A DNA stretch of 64,000 nt, taken from NCBI GenBank assembly GCA_011800805.1, contig MPNW01000368.1, forward strand, positions 240,567 to 304,566, given 5' to 3'. Each line of letters opens with the position of its first letter. Position 1 is the stretch's first letter. The position numbers were made by a program, and so were the translations under genes. Source of the DNA: Hirudo medicinalis (taxonomy: Eukaryota > Annelida > Clitellata > Hirudinida > Hirudinidae). Below, one piece after another: positions 57,598-61,783 of the stretch. Under the pieces are notes generated by a model, which made no database searches, was not told the DNA's origin, and saw only the letters and a program-made list of their open reading frames with translations.

Positions 57598-57633
57598 CAT
57601 TATTATTATCATTNTATTATTATCATATTATTA

Positions 57634-57670
<37 letters not shown>

Positions 57671-58405
57671 CATTATTATTATCATTATTATTATTATTAT
57701 TATTATTATCATTATTGTTGCTATTAGCTAATAATTATTACTCTCAGACCTTGTTTCTATCTGATTATTATAACTTCGTGCCTCTTTATAAAATAATTAT
57801 TTGTTTAGGCAGTAATTTCTTTTGAGTTCAAAGTGATTGCTACTACATGCTGACATTCACATATCACATTCAACGACAACTTGCTCAACAATCTCAGGTG
57901 TAGCACCCTGCAGTCCTGGTTACTTCCAGTGTGCCAGTAAGACTTGCATCCTCAAGGAGTTCATGTGCGACGGGCTGAACCAATGTCTGGATGGCTCCGA
58001 CGAGCTCGGATGTGAGTGACCATCTCCATCATAATGATTGTCATCTTCAATCATCATCATCACCGTCATCGCATCTGTTGCTTCATAACCACAAACCTCA
58101 TCATTTTTTATCACCTTTACCATCATCGCCTGCATTGTAAATAGTTGAACATTGAAACATTGCTATCATCATCGTCGTCGTCATCGTCATCATCATCATC
58201 ATCATCACTGATGAACACCCTTCCTCAGCATCATCTCAATTCTCTTTCATTCAGGTCCTCTGAAACTGTGTTCATCGAATGAGTTCCAGTGTTTGAACCA
58301 CATGTGTGTCGACGTCGAGAAGGTCTGCAACTCGTGGAACGACTGCGGAGATGGATCCGACGAGGATGTCATATTGTGTCGTCAGTAGTGAAATTATTAA
58401 TGTCA

Positions 58406-58458
<53 letters not shown>

Positions 58459-58836
58459 GTTGTTGTTGTTATTGTTATTAAAGACATTTACTTTAGTAAT
58501 CCATTTATTTTCACTAAATGACTTCAAATAGTTATTATCACGACCATCATCGCCATCACTGTCATCATTACTACCAACATCATCATCATCATCACTACAG
58601 TCATCTTCACCATCAATTTTCTGTTTAAACTCCAAAAACCCACCCGACCAACAGGCAACTACAACGTCAGCTGCTTTTTGTCTCAAGACTGCAATTCACC
58701 ATTCACCTGCATTTACGGCTCGGTCATTAAAAATGATGAATTCATGAAGACCATCGACCTCAGCTCGGGGAGGTGCTTGTGCCCCGAAACTGTCGGCTAC
58801 AACTTCGTCACCAACAAATGCGAGAAGAGTGGAGGT

Positions 58837-58868
<32 letters not shown>

Positions 58869-61743
58869 GCTGTTGCTTTTATGGCATCTTTGTGTCTTGT
58901 ACGCTTTGTTATTGTCTGCTTTAATTCAATGGTGGAGCTTGAAAGATGTTTTCGATGACAAATCAAAGTAATCGTGTTCATGTTGAAATATTCCTTTAAA
59001 TTTGATCGTTTGAATAACATTGAATTTGCACATAATTGCTTAAATAGTTGCCTCTCCATTTCATGATGACAGTAACCAAAATACATGTTTTGCTTTTTCA
59101 TCTCACTGGTTCAATTGATCAACTCACCCGTCGAGTTGCTTGGTAAATTATCACTCAAAATGGCCGATCAATGTATGGATTCGACCGATCGTATCTTTTG
59201 TTCGTATGTATACACGTACGATTTCCACCCAACGACAGAGTACTGCGGCCACCCCGAACTGTGTCCAAACTGCAGCGTGGACTCGTGCGGCTGTGGCGAC
59301 GGCTTCGCGATGGTGAAGAGAAAACAGAATGCAGTGTGTGCCATCTGTAAGTATTCTTTGTTTGCACGGATGAATGTTTTGTGGAGAGGTTGGTGCATGG
59401 AGTTCGTATCCTTCGATCTCCTGCTTTTGTTTTCCTTGAGTTGCTCGCATCTTTCTCTTCACAAGTTGCTCTGAAATTGTCCTCATGATTCAGTTGATTC
59501 GTTGAACCAGAACTGCGGTTTACGAGTTTGTTACATTTTGACTTCATCAGATCTTCAACTTTTTTGTTCATTAATAATGTATTGCTAATCATTGGTTATT
59601 GATAATGAATTAGTCTAACCAATCGATAGCTGGTCACGGTAGAATGATTCTCAACTCGGACGGACAGCTCTTCTCGCTGGACGACGTGTTCCACGACAAA
59701 GCAATCAGGAGATTTCCAAAGGAGAATGTGAGATCCTCGAACTAATAAAAATGCTATTGATGTGTTAACAATAAATCATTTATAATTTTAATTAATTATT
59801 TATTCATGATATTTTTCATTGCTTATGTTCATACTTTTATTCCATCCATATCAAATGATGATCTTGATAATGATACTGGATCTCCCTTAGGCCTACCTGT
59901 CAGCTGATTCCATCATTCGTGCCCTAAAAATAACCTCCATGGACTTTGGAAACATGACCTTGATCTCTGAGAGGCAGGACTTCAAGGTCGACTTGTACTT
60001 CTACAGCCAGTCGGACGGCACTCTACACAAGATGAATATTCTAATCAACGAGAGTTCAAAGGTCGACGACACCCTGTGGGATGGAAATCCATTGAAGGTT
60101 TTCTTGAATGGTCTTTATAGTTATGAATATTTATCGGCACGAAGAAGAGCAATTTGTGTTCGGTCGACCTTTTGAGCATCTTACGCATCCATTTTTGGTC
60201 GTGAAGGCACTCAAAATATTTTACGCACCCAACCATTTATATAGCGCTGTTCCCAAGGGAGAGCAAACTAATAAAGCATGGCTCGGGTTATTAATAATGC
60301 CGGTCAGAACTCAGACTCTAGATATCATTTGCATCTTTTAGGTGACTCAACTTGAGAATGCAGACGACATTGCATTGGACTGGGTAGCCAATCGCATCTA
60401 CTGGATCGATGCCTCCAGCAATCGCATAATGATGTCCGACCTCACCGGGTCAAATGTCATCACCATTGTTGACACTCACCTCCACATACCGTTGGCTCTT
60501 GCTGTCGATCCTCACAACAAGTAATAAATTATGTTAATTAGGATGACCCTGGTGGTCGAGGGTAGGAGAATGATGAAAATAGTGAAATTGGGAATGGTGG
60601 AGGTGATGGTGGTTATGATGCTGGTGATGATGATGACGATGATGTTGAAAATAAATATCTTGACAATTAAATTATTATAATTCGTCATTATTATTATTAC
60701 TAATTCAGGGTGTTGTGCTGGACAATTGTGGGGTTCCATGCTAGAATTGAATGCAGCAATTTGGACGGTTCCGACAGAAGGTCATTGGTCGATTCGAAGG
60801 TCATTTGGCCCACTGACCTTGTTTTTGATTCGAGATACAAGAGAATTTTCTGGGCCGACATGAAGAAGCAGACGGTGGAAAGCGTGCGACTGGACGGAGA
60901 AGCAAGGAAAACAGTGTGGACCTTCCAAAAGACAAGTAAATAAATTATGCTAATTTATTAAAATCTCAAACAAAATTTAATATAATCTATTGTGAAGTTG
61001 AATATTATCTGGTAGGAATTATTACATTATAACATTAGATTGGTCTCACATGTGACATGTTGGTTGATTGTAGACATCCTATCATAAGTCAGTGAAATCC
61101 CACCAACTTTTGTTTAGTTGAGATTGGCTTAAATTGAAATCAAATCACATTTCATTGGACGATCACCTTCTCAGACTCCACCCACTTGAACCTCCCATTC
61201 CGAATTGACATCTTGGCCGACTTCCTGTACGTTCTGCTTCATCGGCCATGCAAGGTCGTGACCTTCTACAAGTTCGGACACCTCGAACACTCTCGGCCTC
61301 GGGAGTTTCCGTGCCACACCGAAGTTGATGATCTTCTCCTCGTCCATCGAACCAAAAGGAGGAGGTTCGATTCCTCGTCCGGTCGGTTTTCCTTTCCAAC
61401 TTTATTTCTTGGTATTTCACGCTTCAATCGTTTCACATCTTCAATCATCCTTAGCGTGCTCGGGCTATCAATGTCCCGAAAATTCCATCTGCTTCGAGCT
61501 ACCGACGGGTCCGAATTGTTCGTGCATCGACGACTTCATGAAGGTCGGGAACGGAGCCTGCGTGTTCAAAACTCAGCCCGGGGATCCGTGCCAGGATTAC
61601 TGCCTCCATGAGGGGACCTGCGTGCACACCGAATTGAACCAACCCAAGTGCAAGTGAGCCTATCGATTTTCGTGCAATCAGACTGGAATTTCAGTGCTTG
61701 ACTTGCTTCGTGTATCGATTAGTTACCATCCTTGTAAAAGTAT

Positions 61744-61783
<40 letters not shown>

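Noticed and set aside
57079..57731. Poly-I/L/Y and poly-I/M frames up to 177 codons
   Set aside because: TTA/TCA microsatellite in intron 60.
59085..59592. Frames of 111-145 codons on both strands around exon 64
   Set aside because: Only 59239-59346 carries the EGF cysteine pattern with splice sites; the rest is intron or antisense.
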